Below, piece after piece: positions 50,185-62,678 of a stretch of 64,000 bases of DNA (position 1 is its first letter; every line of letters begins with the position of its first letter). Source of the DNA: JBFONV01 sp040779335. Its GTDB lineage: Bacteria; Pseudomonadota; Gammaproteobacteria; Enterobacterales; Alteromonadaceae. A program made the position numbers and the translations under genes. The stretch covers positions 558,001 through 622,000 of the forward strand of contig JBFONV010000001.1 in the NCBI GenBank assembly GCA_040779335.1. Direction: 5' to 3'. A model generated the notes under the pieces. The model searched no databases. It worked only from the letters and a program-made list of their open reading frames with translations, and was not told where the DNA came from.

Positions 50185-52932
50185 ATGAACAAAGCTTACT
50201 TAGGGTTGTTATTCATTACTATGCTGGGGTGCTCGCAGCAGTCGAGTGATGAGTACGTGGCTTCAGCCAAACAACATATAGCAGCAGATGATTTGTCGTC
50301 TGCGACCATAGAATTGAAAAATGCGATCAAAGCTGATCCCAAATTATCAGAAGCGCGATTTTTGTTGGGTAAAGTTTATTTGCAACTTGCTCAATATGAA
50401 AACGCTGAAAAAGAGTTTAACCGAGCCTTAGATAATGGCTATTCAGCCAGCGAAGTCATCCCCTTATTATCGCGTGCATATCAGCGCACGGGGGCCGATG
50501 TTGCGCTAACTAAGCTTGCTCATCAGCATGCAGGTTTAACAGCTGACCAGGCGGCGGAAATTGCTTTTTATAAACTACAAGCGTATATGCGTTTAGAGAA
50601 TACCGAAAAGGCAAAAAAGCTGATTGAAGAAATGGCCGCTATAGATAGCCAGTCTCCGTTCAAAAAATTAGCTGTTGTCTATGACCTGCTGATTCGAAAA
50701 AACAATGATGCTGCTCTTGTACAAATCGACTCTGTGCTCAGCGACGTTCCTGCGCAGCGCGAAGCACTAAAATTAAAAGCACTACTGTTATTGCAAGCTA
50801 ATGACCGAACAGCAGCCACGCAGGTTTATGAAATTTATTATCAATCTTATCCAGAAGATCACGAAGTCGCTTTTATTCTGGCTAAGCTGTTCACTGATTT
50901 AAATAAAACGGATCAGGCAGAGCCAATTGTCGACCAACTGCTGTTAATCAACGCTGAGCATTCGTTATTAAACCAGCTGAAGGGGGTTGCTCGCTTTAAT
51001 GACAAAGATTACAGTCAGGCACTTAACTACAGCGAAAAAGCCATTATTGCCAATCCGTCAGATCCAGCCCTGCGACTTATCGCCGGCTATAGTGCATATT
51101 TTAATAAAAATTATCAAAGTGCTAATCAGCACCTATCCGTTATCGCAACGAATCTACCGGCAGAACACCCCGGATTAAGGGTCTTGGCTGCCAGTCAATT
51201 GGCGTTAGGGGAGTTTATTGAATCAAGTGAAACCTTGAAACAGTTTGATAATATCACTCAAAAAGAAGCCTCTCTATTGTCAAGTGTCGGTTTAGCATTG
51301 GCACAAGCGGGTGAAATAGAGAAAGCAAAGCAGATTGTCGTCCAGTCAAAACAAGTCAGTAAAAGTGCCGATGAACTAGCGCGATTAGGCTTGTTACAGC
51401 TATCGGTTAACGACCTCTCTGGCATTTTGAATTTAGAGCAAGCAGTGGAAATTGCGCCAGAGCAATCACTCAAAAAGACCTTGGCAACCGCATATTTATC
51501 GACTGAAAAGTATGATAAGGCAATCGAGCTGGCCAATAAATGGAAACTAGAGCAGCAAGTTGATGTGCAAGCATACTTACTTGCAGGCACTGCTTATATG
51601 AAATTAAATCAATATGCAGAGGCGAAAGAAGAGTTTACTCAGGCGCTAGCATTGGAGGGGGAAAACTTACAAGCTAAGATCGCACTTATCGAGTTAGAGG
51701 ATAGACTCGGCAATAAAGTCGCGGCGAAGCAGGGTTTGGACATATTACTAAATGAAAAGCCAAACTTTATTCCGGCATTGATCAAGAAATATTTGTTTGC
51801 AAAGCAAGCGGGAGATGTTCAAGTTGGATTGAGTATGGTCGAGCAAGCTTTTTCAAATGAACCTGATAACATGGGATTACGCCTGTTGCTGGCTAAGATC
51901 CGGTTAAATGATGGCGATTTTAAACAAGCGATCACGTTACTGGAAAGCTTAAATGAAGATGCTGAAAAACCACCGTCGTATTGGGATATTCTCGGTGAAG
52001 CGTATTGGCGCAGTGGCGATTTTCAACGGGCGGAAAAACACTTTGAACAATGGTTAACCGCTTATCCTACCAGCCGTTCCGCTATTTTTGGGCGTTTAAT
52101 ACTGCTCGATGGCAAAAGAGAATTTGCACAAGGGCTTAAGACAACAACCCAACACTTAGAAAAAGATCAAACGGATATGCAAATGCAGTTATTGCATACG
52201 CATTTTTTAATAATGACCGAAGATATTGATAACGCGCGTTTAAGCTATGAGAAGTTAAGTAGCGAGGTTAGACAATTACCGTTTGCTAGAGGTTTAAAGG
52301 GGCAACTACAAGCTATTGACGAAGATTATGTCTCAGCGTTAGTCAATTTAACCGCGGCTTATAATGCTTCACCTAATGCTAGAAACGTAAGGCTGATTTA
52401 CTTGTGCTACTTAAAAACTAATCAGATTGAGCAAGGCTACCAATTTTTAGTCACACATTTTCAGCAGCATCAACAAGACATTGCCAGTTTAATGTTAATG
52501 GCAAATGTAGAAATAGCGCGCGACGTTGATACCGCGATAGCGTCTTATGAAAAAGCGTTGGAATTGCATGCCGACAACTTTATTGCACTTAATAATTTAG
52601 CTTATTTTTATTTACAGAAAGAATCGTTAAATAAAGCCGAAAATTTTGCTGAAAAAGCGCTCGCAATACAACCACGTAATGCCGATGTGCTCGATACCTT
52701 GGCGCAAGTGTTAATTGCTAAAAAGCAATACGAAACCGCACTACAACATTTAACGATTGCCATTGAAGATAAAAATGTAAAAGAAGAAATTTATGTCAAT
52801 TATATTGAAGCATTACTGCTAAATGATGAAAAAGCGCTAGCGCAGAGAAAAATTGCGCAACGTAATTTGTTAAAAAAATCATCACAAGAAAAATTAGCTC
52901 AATTACAAAAAAGTTACCATTTAACGGAATGA
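50185..52932 (+). CDS. prsT: PrsT-like TPR-repeat lipoprotein
   Basis: I start at the ATG at 50185 (MNKAYLGLLFITMLGCSQQ, 915 residues), because it gives a proper lipobox with Cys16 and has GGATATGG upstream; the longer in-frame start at 50056 would bury the signal. The protein is made almost wholly of tetratricopeptide repeats, from SATIELKNAIKADPKLSEAR near the start to NADVLDTLAQVLIAKKQYETAL near the end. Length and style match the TPR lipoprotein of PEP-CTERM/exosortase systems (PrsT). No exosortase, PEP-CTERM protein or exopolysaccharide gene is in the window, so its partner is unknown. Confidence 0.82.
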   Translation: MNKAYLGLLFITMLGCSQQSSDEYVASAKQHIAADDLSSATIELKNAIKADPKLSEARFLLGKVYLQLAQYENAEKEFNRALDNGYSASEVIPLLSRAYQRTGADVALTKLAHQHAGLTADQAAEIAFYKLQAYMRLENTEKAKKLIEEMAAIDSQSPFKKLAVVYDLLIRKNNDAALVQIDSVLSDVPAQREALKLKALLLLQANDRTAATQVYEIYYQSYPEDHEVAFILAKLFTDLNKTDQAEPIVDQLLLINAEHSLLNQLKGVARFNDKDYSQALNYSEKAIIANPSDPALRLIAGYSAYFNKNYQSANQHLSVIATNLPAEHPGLRVLAASQLALGEFIESSETLKQFDNITQKEASLLSSVGLALAQAGEIEKAKQIVVQSKQVSKSADELARLGLLQLSVNDLSGILNLEQAVEIAPEQSLKKTLATAYLSTEKYDKAIELANKWKLEQQVDVQAYLLAGTAYMKLNQYAEAKEEFTQALALEGENLQAKIALIELEDRLGNKVAAKQGLDILLNEKPNFIPALIKKYLFAKQAGDVQVGLSMVEQAFSNEPDNMGLRLLLAKIRLNDGDFKQAITLLESLNEDAEKPPSYWDILGEAYWRSGDFQRAEKHFEQWLTAYPTSRSAIFGRLILLDGKREFAQGLKTTTQHLEKDQTDMQMQLLHTHFLIMTEDIDNARLSYEKLSSEVRQLPFARGLKGQLQAIDEDYVSALVNLTAAYNASPNARNVRLIYLCYLKTNQIEQGYQFLVTHFQQHQQDIASLMLMANVEIARDVDTAIASYEKALELHADNFIALNNLAYFYLQKESLNKAENFAEKALAIQPRNADVLDTLAQVLIAKKQYETALQHLTIAIEDKNVKEEIYVNYIEALLLNDEKALAQRKIAQRNLLKKSSQEKLAQLQKSYHLTE

Positions 52933-52948
52933 TAAGATTAGTTATTTT

Positions 52949-52992
52949 TAGCGCTTATCGCAACGATGACAGTTAAGTTAAGCGCTATATTT
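52949..52992 (+). terminator. probable terminator after the TPR lipoprotein gene
   Basis: Perfect 9-bp arms TAGCGCTTA and TAAGCGCTA, 21 bases apart, are followed by TATTTTT. It starts 17 bases past the stop and lies before the convergent hemolysin-III gene. Confidence 0.55.
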
Positions 52993-53024
52993 TTACGACG
53001 GTAAATCGAGAAACTTAGGTTGTT

Positions 53025-53663
53025 TTAGACGTGATACCAAATCATAAAGAAATGACAAGTTGCGCCACCTAAAACAAATAGATGCCATATCGCATGATTA
53101 AAAGGGATTTTTTTTTGCACATAAAAAAATACCCCAGTGCAGTACACGATGCCACCAATGGTCAGTAATAATAAACCATTCGTCGGCAGGGTCTGATAAA
53201 GTTTATGGATAATGGTTAGTGATAACATTCCCATGCCAACATAGGTTGCCAATGAGAGTATTTTATACTGGTGACCAAATTTAATTTTAAAGAGTATCCC
53301 GCCAATTGCGATCAACCAAACTAAAATCAACATGATGTTACCTAAGCCACCTTTAATCGTGAGTAGCATTATAGGGGTGTAGGTTCCTGCTATTAATAGG
53401 TAAATCGCGCAATGATCTAGCAGCTTAAATAACCGTTTAGCTTGATCATTTAACAAGGCATGGTAGAAAGTTGAAGCTAAAAATAAAATGATCAAACTTG
53501 TTCCGTAAACGGCGTAACTCACCACTCGAATAGGGTCTGCAGTTTTATTTGAATATGCCATTAGCAAGACTAGCGCGATCACACTGAGTATCGCACCAAT
53601 GCCGTGACTCAGCGTGTTTGCTATTTCTTCATTGCGGCTATATTGATGAATATTTTCAGACAT
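53025..53663 (-). CDS. hemolysin III family (PAQR-like) membrane protein
   Basis: This 212-residue inner-membrane protein has seven helices and the HlyIII/PAQR hallmarks: SHGIGAILS near the start, STFYHAL in helix 2, LDHCAIYLLIAGTYTPI, and the C-terminal FNHAIWHLFVLGGATCHF whose histidines with the earlier His bind zinc. Bacterial members are linked to membrane homeostasis; despite the name, hemolysis is not established for most. It is monocistronic and converges on the TPR lipoprotein gene. Confidence 0.93.
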   Translation of the reverse strand: MSENIHQYSRNEEIANTLSHGIGAILSVIALVLLMAYSNKTADPIRVVSYAVYGTSLIILFLASTFYHALLNDQAKRLFKLLDHCAIYLLIAGTYTPIMLLTIKGGLGNIMLILVWLIAIGGILFKIKFGHQYKILSLATYVGMGMLSLTIIHKLYQTLPTNGLLLLTIGGIVYCTGVFFYVQKKIPFNHAIWHLFVLGGATCHFFMIWYHV

Positions 53664-53845
53664 AAAATTATTTCAGTGTACAGGTGTACGCTGGATGATA
53701 GCAGGCGATGGTAGCAAATAAAAGTAAATTGTCTAAAAGATACTCAATTACTCCTTAACATCTCGGTGTTCCAGCTCTGCTTAAGTGGGTTCTTCAATAA
53801 GGCTACTAGAGAACTTTTTGCGTTATTCGCGCGTGCAAAAGCGCA

Positions 53846-56512
<2,667 letters not shown>

Positions 56513-56820
56513 TTGCGTCCTAACTACGTGGATATCTCTGCAAACAATCTTATTGCTGTATGCGCGATGCTAATCTGCATGTAGTACTGCTGTATTGCGA
56601 ATTAAATACATTAACAAGTAAATTTCATTCGCATAAAGCTAAATTTTTAATGGTTAACAAGGAGTTTAGCTCAGGAAAGACATTAATATAAAAAATAATT
56701 AATAGGATATTTGGCTAATGAGACAGTAAAAGAGGTGCAGCGGCTAAAATGTTGCTGGCACCACTTTGAATTAAGTGGGCATAATAAAGGCACTCTTTAT
56801 AGAGTGCCTTCGAAGGAGTG
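56513..56820. other. intergenic region with terminator of the EF-hand gene
   Basis: These 308 bases carry the promoter region of the hybrid kinase, a small hairpin CCACTT/AAGTGG (56761-56778), and the terminator at 56787-56810. A short plus-strand frame here runs through both hairpins and is not a gene. Confidence 0.5.
56787..56810 (-). terminator. terminator after the EF-hand gene
   Basis: A perfect 10-bp stem AAGGCACTCT/AGAGTGCCTT with a four-base loop ends 10 bases after the stop codon of the EF-hand gene on the minus strand; TTATTATG follows. Confidence 0.8.
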
Positions 56821-57039
56821 TTACAACGCTAAATCTATGACCATTTCTTTTAATTCATCTTTAGAAATGCTGTTGTCGTGGTTTTTATCAAATTGATTGA
56901 AAATGGTTTCGCACATCCGAATGCCTTTTTCTTGCAGCAAGCAATCAATTAACTCAACAAACTCACTGCGGTTAATTACACCGTCATTGTCTTCGTCAAA
57001 TACTTCAAATAATTCGTCTACCCACTGATTCAATTCCAT
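56821..57039 (-). CDS. small EF-hand calcium-binding protein
   Basis: This 72-residue cytoplasmic protein is little more than two EF-hands. Loop 1 is DEDNDGVINRSE (15-26), with ligands Asp15, Asp17, Asp19, Asn23 and Glu26. Loop 2 is DKNHDNSISKDE (51-62), with Asp51, Asn53, Asp55, Ser57 and Glu62; the usual Gly at loop position 6 is Asn56. It resembles a calmodulin lobe. Bacterial proteins like this may buffer or sense calcium. A GAGAGAAG ribosome site precedes the ATG. It stands alone between a terminator and a 508-base gap. Confidence 0.9.
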   Translation of the reverse strand: MELNQWVDELFEVFDEDNDGVINRSEFVELIDCLLQEKGIRMCETIFNQFDKNHDNSISKDELKEMVIDLAL

Positions 57040-57547
57040 CAGTCTTCTCTCTCTATAGGAGTTACATCTACTTTAGACTTTATCGTTAATTGGGCTAATT
57101 GAAAATAGTTAATTCTCTATTTTGCTCTTTATGTCATTAAAAAGTGTGTGTTTGTTGGTTATTTCACCCAATACGCCTGCGATGCGTCAAGAGGTAAGAC
57201 CATAACAATTTAATTATTGGTTGTTAAATTGTACTCAGAGCCTGCCTAAGCAGTGCATACTAATAAGCCACCATCTTTATTCTCTCATTGTTAGCACAAG
57301 AATATCACCAAGAAATAATAATCAGCCTAATTGTATTTGACGAAATTATATTTTTATCTAGGCGTCCATTTCGAAATTAATCGTGAAGTTTTAATAGAAA
57401 CAATTTGTTGAATGAGTAGTTTTTATGAGATATATTCAGGATCCAATATATTGTATACAATATATTGATATTTCATAGTAAAGCACTTAAAAAAATTAGT
57501 TAGAAACTAAAAGTCTATAAAAAAGAAATAATTAGAAAGGTGGGAAA
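57040..57547. other. divergent regulatory region ahead of the TonB receptor gene
   Basis: These 508 bases contain the promoters of the EF-hand gene and the TonB receptor gene and the 24-base palindrome at 57444-57467. No other gene or repeat is seen. The receptor has a strong ribosome site (AAGGTGGG). Confidence 0.5.
57444..57467. promoter_or_regulatory. perfect 24-base palindrome, probable operator
   Basis: Each 12-base half reads CAATATATTGTA and its complement, so the centre is TTGTATACAA (57451-57460 with flanks). The site is 81 bases before the TonB receptor start. The same core is at 38677-38688 (hydroxyproline operon) and, one base off, at 34189-34198. A GntR-family repressor is the likely ligand. 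Confidence 0.65.
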
Positions 57548-60313
57548 ATGTCTAAAATAATCAAAAGCGGTCTAAATTCGCGATCAAATTTTCAAAGATT
57601 GGCGCGTTGTAAGTATAAGAAATCATTATTAGCGTTAACGCTAACGTCTCTATTAGCCATAGCTCCAAGCGGGGCCATGGCAGAAGAAGGAGAAGAAGTT
57701 GAACGTATTGAAGTGACGGGCTCTCGTATTAAGCGTATTGCTATGGAAGCTGCAAGTCCAATTGTTACCATAGATGCCAATATGATAGATGCGTCTGGTT
57801 TTTCAACGGTGAGTGATGTTTTGCGTAGCTCATCTCTTAACAGTTTTGGTTCCTTTGGTGGCGCATCAAACAATGGCTGGAGTGCACAAGCTAATATTGC
57901 ACTCAAAGGTGTGAGCGCAGAGAAAACCTTAGTATTAATTGATGGGGTTCGGTTATCTAAATCACCAATAACTGGTGGTTCGGCCAACCTTAATATGATC
58001 CCAACGGCAGCCGTTGAGCGTATCGACATTTTAACCGACGGCGCATCAGCGGTTTATGGCTCAGATGCTGTCGCAGGTGTTATCAATGTTATTTTAAAGA
58101 AAAACTTCACTGGTTTAGAAGTGAGTGCAAAGTTTGAAAGTCCAGATGAGGTCAAAGGGGCTGATTCACAAAAGTATACGTTTACTGGTGGCATCAGTAG
58201 TGATAAAGGTTCGATGATTTTTTCTTGGGAGCATTATGAAGAAGAAGCTATTCTCTATTCGGATCTAAACTATGCAACGGCGCAATTGAAAGAGCCAGGC
58301 TTAGATCCTGAATACATTGATAACTGGCATGGTATCAGTGGTACGGGACGCGTTATTGAGCAGTGGAGTCATGGCTGGAATGATCAGGCTCCGAACTTAC
58401 AAAATAATTGTTCAGCCTATAACAACATAGGTTCAGGTGGTTTTATTGGACCATTAAAGCGTTTGAGTAATGATTCAATTATATGTGGTTATGATTGGAC
58501 ACAGGCGGCTCAGGCTATGCCTGAGACTCGTCGAGACTCCATTATGTCTAGCATTACTTATGAGCTTAGCGAAGATATAACCTTATTTGCTCGTGGCATG
58601 TGGATGAGTCAAACCACAGATGATATCTCTGCTGGTGATCCTTCTTGGTTCCCAACTGATCATGAACTCCCTGGGCGCACTATTACAACTGCTGCAGGGG
58701 ACACCCTTGACCTTACTCCTGTGGAAAATGGTGGCTGGTTTGGTTACCGGATGAATACCTTAGGAGATAGAAGCGCCGAACATAATGATAATTCACTCGA
58801 CTTAGTGGTAGGCCTTGAAGGTAGCTTTGGGAATATAACTTGGGACTTAAGTGCTAACTATGCCCGTTACGATGCTTTTACTTGGGGGACTAACTATACC
58901 AGTACGCCGCAGTTAACCTCAGCGATAGGTTCTATGGACGGTGAAGGTAATTGGAGTGGCTGGGATCCGCGAGATCCAGACTCCTTACCACCAGAAGATG
59001 TGAGAGCAAACTTTGATAAGCGTCGCAGCACCAGCCAAACAAGTATTCGAGGGGGATTACAGTTTGACATTATGGAATTACCTGCTGGAACGCTTTCCGC
59101 TTATGTCGGGGCATCGCATTCGCGTGAAACCTATTATTCAAAAATTGACGGTCAAGCCGAAGCGGGTAATGTCGGTGGCGGTAATGGCGGCAGTGGCGGT
59201 ATAGGCGAGCGTACTGTTGATGCAGCGTTTTTAGAAGCGGTTGTACCTGTACTCGAAAACTTGGAAGTCAACCTTGCTGGTCGTTATGATAATTACAGTG
59301 ATTTTGGTAGTACCTTTAATCCGAGCATTTCAATGTCATATCGTCCGGTGGAATCATTATTACTTAGAGCATCCGCGGGTTCTGGTTTCCAAGCACCATT
59401 ATTAACCGATCTCTATAGTGCGGGATCTCGTGGTTATGCTGATGGTGAAACCAATTATATTGCTTGTTATCTTCAGGGAATTTCTCCGGGCGATTGTAAC
59501 TTAACCGACGAATATTGGGCGACAGCAGGCGGTAATCCCAAATTGCAACCAGAGGATTCGGACAACACTAATATCGGTCTAGTGTGGCAATTTACGGATA
59601 ATTTTTCCATGACACTTGATTATTGGACATTAGAAACAGAAAACTTAGTCGATGTACTCGATCATGAAGTTATTCAATTAATGCAAATACAGTTATGGGA
59701 AGCTGAAGGCGAAGGGGTAAGCATTTCTAGTCGTTTACCTGGGGTAGATATTATTTATCGAGGCAACGGTGTTGGCCCGAATATAGAAGAGATCATTAGC
59801 CCTATGACTAATGCCGGTTTACAAAAAATAGCGGGCTATGACTGGACCGTAAAAGGCAAGGTTGAATCATCTTTTGGTGCTTTTGATATGTCAGTAAATT
59901 GGTCACATATGGCGGAATATAAAACGAGCTATATTGATGAGGAAGGTAATATTGTCTTAGGTGATGACCAACTTGGTGAAGTATGGGCACCACAAGATCG
60001 CATCAATACGTCACTTACCTGGTCATTAGATGATCATTCAGTGAGTTTATATTCATATTATATTAGCTCGCAAGAAGATTCGTATGTAGATGATGACGGT
60101 GCTAAACAAGTTACTGACTCATTAGATGATTATACTTTCCATAACTTAACGTATAACTACTTTACACCTTGGAATGGCAAACTTGCGCTTAGTGTCTTGA
60201 ATGTATTAAATGATGATGCACCACGTCGTTCAGATAATCCTCGTGAACCAGTAGCCCAGTTATATGACATTCGTGAACGTGTCTTTACGGTAAGTTACAC
60301 CCAGACATTTTAA
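57548..60313 (+). CDS. TonB-dependent outer-membrane receptor
   Basis: This 921-residue protein has a long signal peptide (cleavage after SGAMA, about residue 45), a TonB-box-like start (EVERIEVTGSRIKR, about 51-64), a plug domain (about 65-180; LVLIDGVRLSKSP, NLNMIPTAAVERIDIL, GSDAVAGVINVILKK) and a 22-strand-type barrel ending in Phe (VFTVSYTQTF). It imports a substrate across the outer membrane using the TonB-ExbBD system. This Alteromonadales type is often used for peptides or glycans rather than siderophores. An S33 peptidase follows, which fits peptide uptake. The 24-base palindrome upstream suggests control by a GntR regulator. Confidence 0.95.
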   Translation: MSKIIKSGLNSRSNFQRLARCKYKKSLLALTLTSLLAIAPSGAMAEEGEEVERIEVTGSRIKRIAMEAASPIVTIDANMIDASGFSTVSDVLRSSSLNSFGSFGGASNNGWSAQANIALKGVSAEKTLVLIDGVRLSKSPITGGSANLNMIPTAAVERIDILTDGASAVYGSDAVAGVINVILKKNFTGLEVSAKFESPDEVKGADSQKYTFTGGISSDKGSMIFSWEHYEEEAILYSDLNYATAQLKEPGLDPEYIDNWHGISGTGRVIEQWSHGWNDQAPNLQNNCSAYNNIGSGGFIGPLKRLSNDSIICGYDWTQAAQAMPETRRDSIMSSITYELSEDITLFARGMWMSQTTDDISAGDPSWFPTDHELPGRTITTAAGDTLDLTPVENGGWFGYRMNTLGDRSAEHNDNSLDLVVGLEGSFGNITWDLSANYARYDAFTWGTNYTSTPQLTSAIGSMDGEGNWSGWDPRDPDSLPPEDVRANFDKRRSTSQTSIRGGLQFDIMELPAGTLSAYVGASHSRETYYSKIDGQAEAGNVGGGNGGSGGIGERTVDAAFLEAVVPVLENLEVNLAGRYDNYSDFGSTFNPSISMSYRPVESLLLRASAGSGFQAPLLTDLYSAGSRGYADGETNYIACYLQGISPGDCNLTDEYWATAGGNPKLQPEDSDNTNIGLVWQFTDNFSMTLDYWTLETENLVDVLDHEVIQLMQIQLWEAEGEGVSISSRLPGVDIIYRGNGVGPNIEEIISPMTNAGLQKIAGYDWTVKGKVESSFGAFDMSVNWSHMAEYKTSYIDEEGNIVLGDDQLGEVWAPQDRINTSLTWSLDDHSVSLYSYYISSQEDSYVDDDGAKQVTDSLDDYTFHNLTYNYFTPWNGKLALSVLNVLNDDAPRRSDNPREPVAQLYDIRERVFTVSYTQTF

Positions 60314-60365
60314 CTATTCGGTAGCTTATTTATAAGCTTAATGTATGAATCTGTCAGTCAAAGCC

Positions 60366-60394
60366 AAGCCGCTCCAAAATGAGCGGCTTTTTTA
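60366..60394 (+). terminator. rho-independent terminator of the TonB receptor gene
   Basis: AAGCCGCTC-CAAAAT-GAGCGGCTT is a perfect 9-bp stem followed by a T-run, 52 bases past the stop. Confidence 0.92.
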
Positions 60395-60490
60395 TATACA
60401 AAACCAAGTAATTAAAATTAATTTTTCTTTTTTGTAATAAAAAAATAATTTTGAATACTAACTGGTTATCGTATTAATTAGGGATATTTC

Positions 60491-61933
60491 ATGAATAAAA
60501 GTTGCAAATTGGTTTTGGGGCTGAGTTTACTTTTGTTGAGTCAGTTTGTCTCGGCACAAGAGCATGAGCTGACATTAAATGACTGTCATTTAGACGGCAT
60601 TAAAGAACAAGTAAAGTGTGGCACATTATTGGTGCCGGAAAACTATCAATTGCCTGACGGTGAAAAAATTTCAATCAATTTCGCGGTATTACCTGCCATT
60701 GATAACAGTGATAATAAAATACCGTTAATGTTCTTGGCCGGAGGTCCTGGTCAAGCGGCTGTTGAACTTGCTGCAGGGTTAAGACAAGTTTTTAAAGATA
60801 TTCGTAAAACCCGAGATTTGATCTTGGTTGATCAGCGCGGTACGGGGATGTCTCATCCACTAGAGTGTGATGAAGCCATGGGACAAAATGTTTATGAATC
60901 TATCCCTGAAAATTTATCTGATCAAGACATACATAGTTGTTTAGCAAAACTGTCTGGCGATTTAAGCCAATATAATTCCGAAAATTCAGTGCGAGATTTC
61001 GATGCTGTGCGCGTGGCGTTAGGCCATAAAAAAATTAATATCTATGGCGGCTCTTATGGCACACGCGCAGGACTAGTTTATATGAGACTTTTCCCTGATT
61101 CGCTAAACGCAGCAGTGCTCGACAGTGTCGGTCCAATAGAAGTACCCATTGGTTTATTTGGTCAAAGTGCGGCACGTTCATTTGATTTACTACTTAGTAA
61201 CTGTCAGTTGGATGATGCTTGTAATAAAGCTTACCCAGATCTGGAAAAGGAATTTCAAGCGGTTATACAACGACTCAACGATAAGCCTATTACCTTTGAT
61301 ATTGCTCACCCGAGATTAGGCACTAAAACAGCTTTTTCGTTAAGCAAAAGTAAATTTATTGGTACGTTGCGTATGCAACTTTATAAGGTAAGCACCCGTT
61401 CTTTAGTACCGCTAATTATTCATCAAGCGTTTGTCGGTAATTATCAACCATTGATCGGCATGGTCGCCCGCACCGAAGAGGAGCAGGGGATGTACATTGG
61501 CTTAACATTTAATATTGTTTGTAATGAAGATATTCCTAAAGTCAGCGCCGACATGTTAGTTAAAGATGCGGATAATGATTTTGGCCAAGGGGATAGTCAC
61601 AGTGCGTGGCAGGCAGTGTGTCCGTTGTGGCCTCAATATTCACTCAGTGACGCTTTTTATCAACCAGTAACCGCCAACGTTCCAACGTTGATTTTATCAG
61701 GAAATTTAGATCCGGTGACGCCACCTAGCAATGGTGAACACTCCGCACAAACCATTCCTAACAGTCATCATATTATCGTAAATAATGCCTCTCATACCGT
61801 GGCAATGAGTACTTGTGCAGTCGATATTATTGGTGAGTTTTTAGAAAGTTTGTCGCCAAAAGAGTTAGATGAGTCATGTTTGCAAGATATTCCTAATGAA
61901 ACTTTTATGACTAGCCTAAACGGTAATATTTAA
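60491..61933 (+). CDS. exported S33-family peptidase (TAP-like alpha/beta hydrolase)
   Basis: This 480-residue protein has a signal peptide (cleavage after FVSAQ, about residue 23). The alpha/beta-hydrolase catalytic triad is Ser188 in YGGSYGTRAG, Asp407 in SGNLDPVTPP and His435 in NNASHTVAMSTC. FLAGGPGQAA and LILVDQRGTGMS are the oxyanion loop and the strand typical of proline iminopeptidase and tripeptidyl aminopeptidase relatives. It probably releases short N-terminal peptides or Pro-containing residues in the periplasm. It is followed after 10 bases by natA- and natB-like genes and belongs to their operon. Confidence 0.9.
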   Translation: MNKSCKLVLGLSLLLLSQFVSAQEHELTLNDCHLDGIKEQVKCGTLLVPENYQLPDGEKISINFAVLPAIDNSDNKIPLMFLAGGPGQAAVELAAGLRQVFKDIRKTRDLILVDQRGTGMSHPLECDEAMGQNVYESIPENLSDQDIHSCLAKLSGDLSQYNSENSVRDFDAVRVALGHKKINIYGGSYGTRAGLVYMRLFPDSLNAAVLDSVGPIEVPIGLFGQSAARSFDLLLSNCQLDDACNKAYPDLEKEFQAVIQRLNDKPITFDIAHPRLGTKTAFSLSKSKFIGTLRMQLYKVSTRSLVPLIIHQAFVGNYQPLIGMVARTEEEQGMYIGLTFNIVCNEDIPKVSADMLVKDADNDFGQGDSHSAWQAVCPLWPQYSLSDAFYQPVTANVPTLILSGNLDPVTPPSNGEHSAQTIPNSHHIIVNNASHTVAMSTCAVDIIGEFLESLSPKELDESCLQDIPNETFMTSLNGNI

Positions 61934-61943
61934 GGATAAAGTA

Positions 61944-62678
61944 ATGATTGAAGTAAATAATTTACATAAAAATTTTAAATCAGTTAAAGCGCTTAATGGC
62001 TTATCTTTTACAGCCAAAGATGGCGAAATTACTGGAATTTTAGGTCCGAATGGCGCAGGTAAAACTACTTGTTTACGTACCCTTTACGGCTTGTTACAAG
62101 CCGATGAAGGTAGTGCGACTATCGATGGTATTCAAGTTAATCAACATCCGCTTGATGCTAGGAAACGTTTAGGCATATTTCCGGATAAATTTGGCTTATA
62201 CGAGCGTTTAACGGCGTATGAGCAAATTGATTATTTTGCCAGTATTCACGGATTAAGTGGGGCTGAAAAGAAACAAGCGATAGAACAAGTAATAAATGAT
62301 CTTGATATGCAAGATTTAGCGCATCGGAAGACTCAAGGTTTTTCACAAGGACAACGCATGAAAGTTACTTTAGCTCAGGCATTAGTCCATCAACCGCAAA
62401 ATTTTGTCCTTGATGAACCAACCCGTGGTTTAGATGTAATGAGTACCCGAGTGTTGAGAAATTACCTCGCTAAGTTTAAAGCAAAAGGACATTGTATTTT
62501 ATTTTCATCGCACGTGATGCAAGAGGTTGCAGCGCTATGCGATCGTGTCATTATCGTTGCCAATGGACAATTGGCGGCAGAAGGAACACCACAAGAGCTT
62601 TGCCAGTTAGCGGGTGAGGAACATTTAGAAGATGCTTTTGTTAAGCTCATTGGTTCGGATGAAGGAGTAGCGGCATGA
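61944..62678 (+). CDS. ABC transporter ATP-binding protein (NatA-like)
   Basis: This 244-residue ATPase has Walker A GPNGAGKTT, the signature FSQGQRMKVTLAQAL, Walker B FVLDEPTRGLD and the switch histidine in LFSSHVMQEV. It is of the drug/Na+ exporter class with the DEPTRGLD loop. It pairs with the permease gene, which overlaps its stop by 4 bases, so the two are translated together. The pair resembles NatAB, a Na+ exporter of Bacillus, but the substrate here is not known; it lies in an operon with an exported peptidase. Confidence 0.93.
   Translation: MIEVNNLHKNFKSVKALNGLSFTAKDGEITGILGPNGAGKTTCLRTLYGLLQADEGSATIDGIQVNQHPLDARKRLGIFPDKFGLYERLTAYEQIDYFASIHGLSGAEKKQAIEQVINDLDMQDLAHRKTQGFSQGQRMKVTLAQALVHQPQNFVLDEPTRGLDVMSTRVLRNYLAKFKAKGHCILFSSHVMQEVAALCDRVIIVANGQLAAEGTPQELCQLAGEEHLEDAFVKLIGSDEGVAA

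Noticed and set aside
57592..58029. 145-codon minus-strand frame inside the TonB receptor gene
   Set aside because: It lies wholly within the plug-coding region, which has strong motifs in the other direction.
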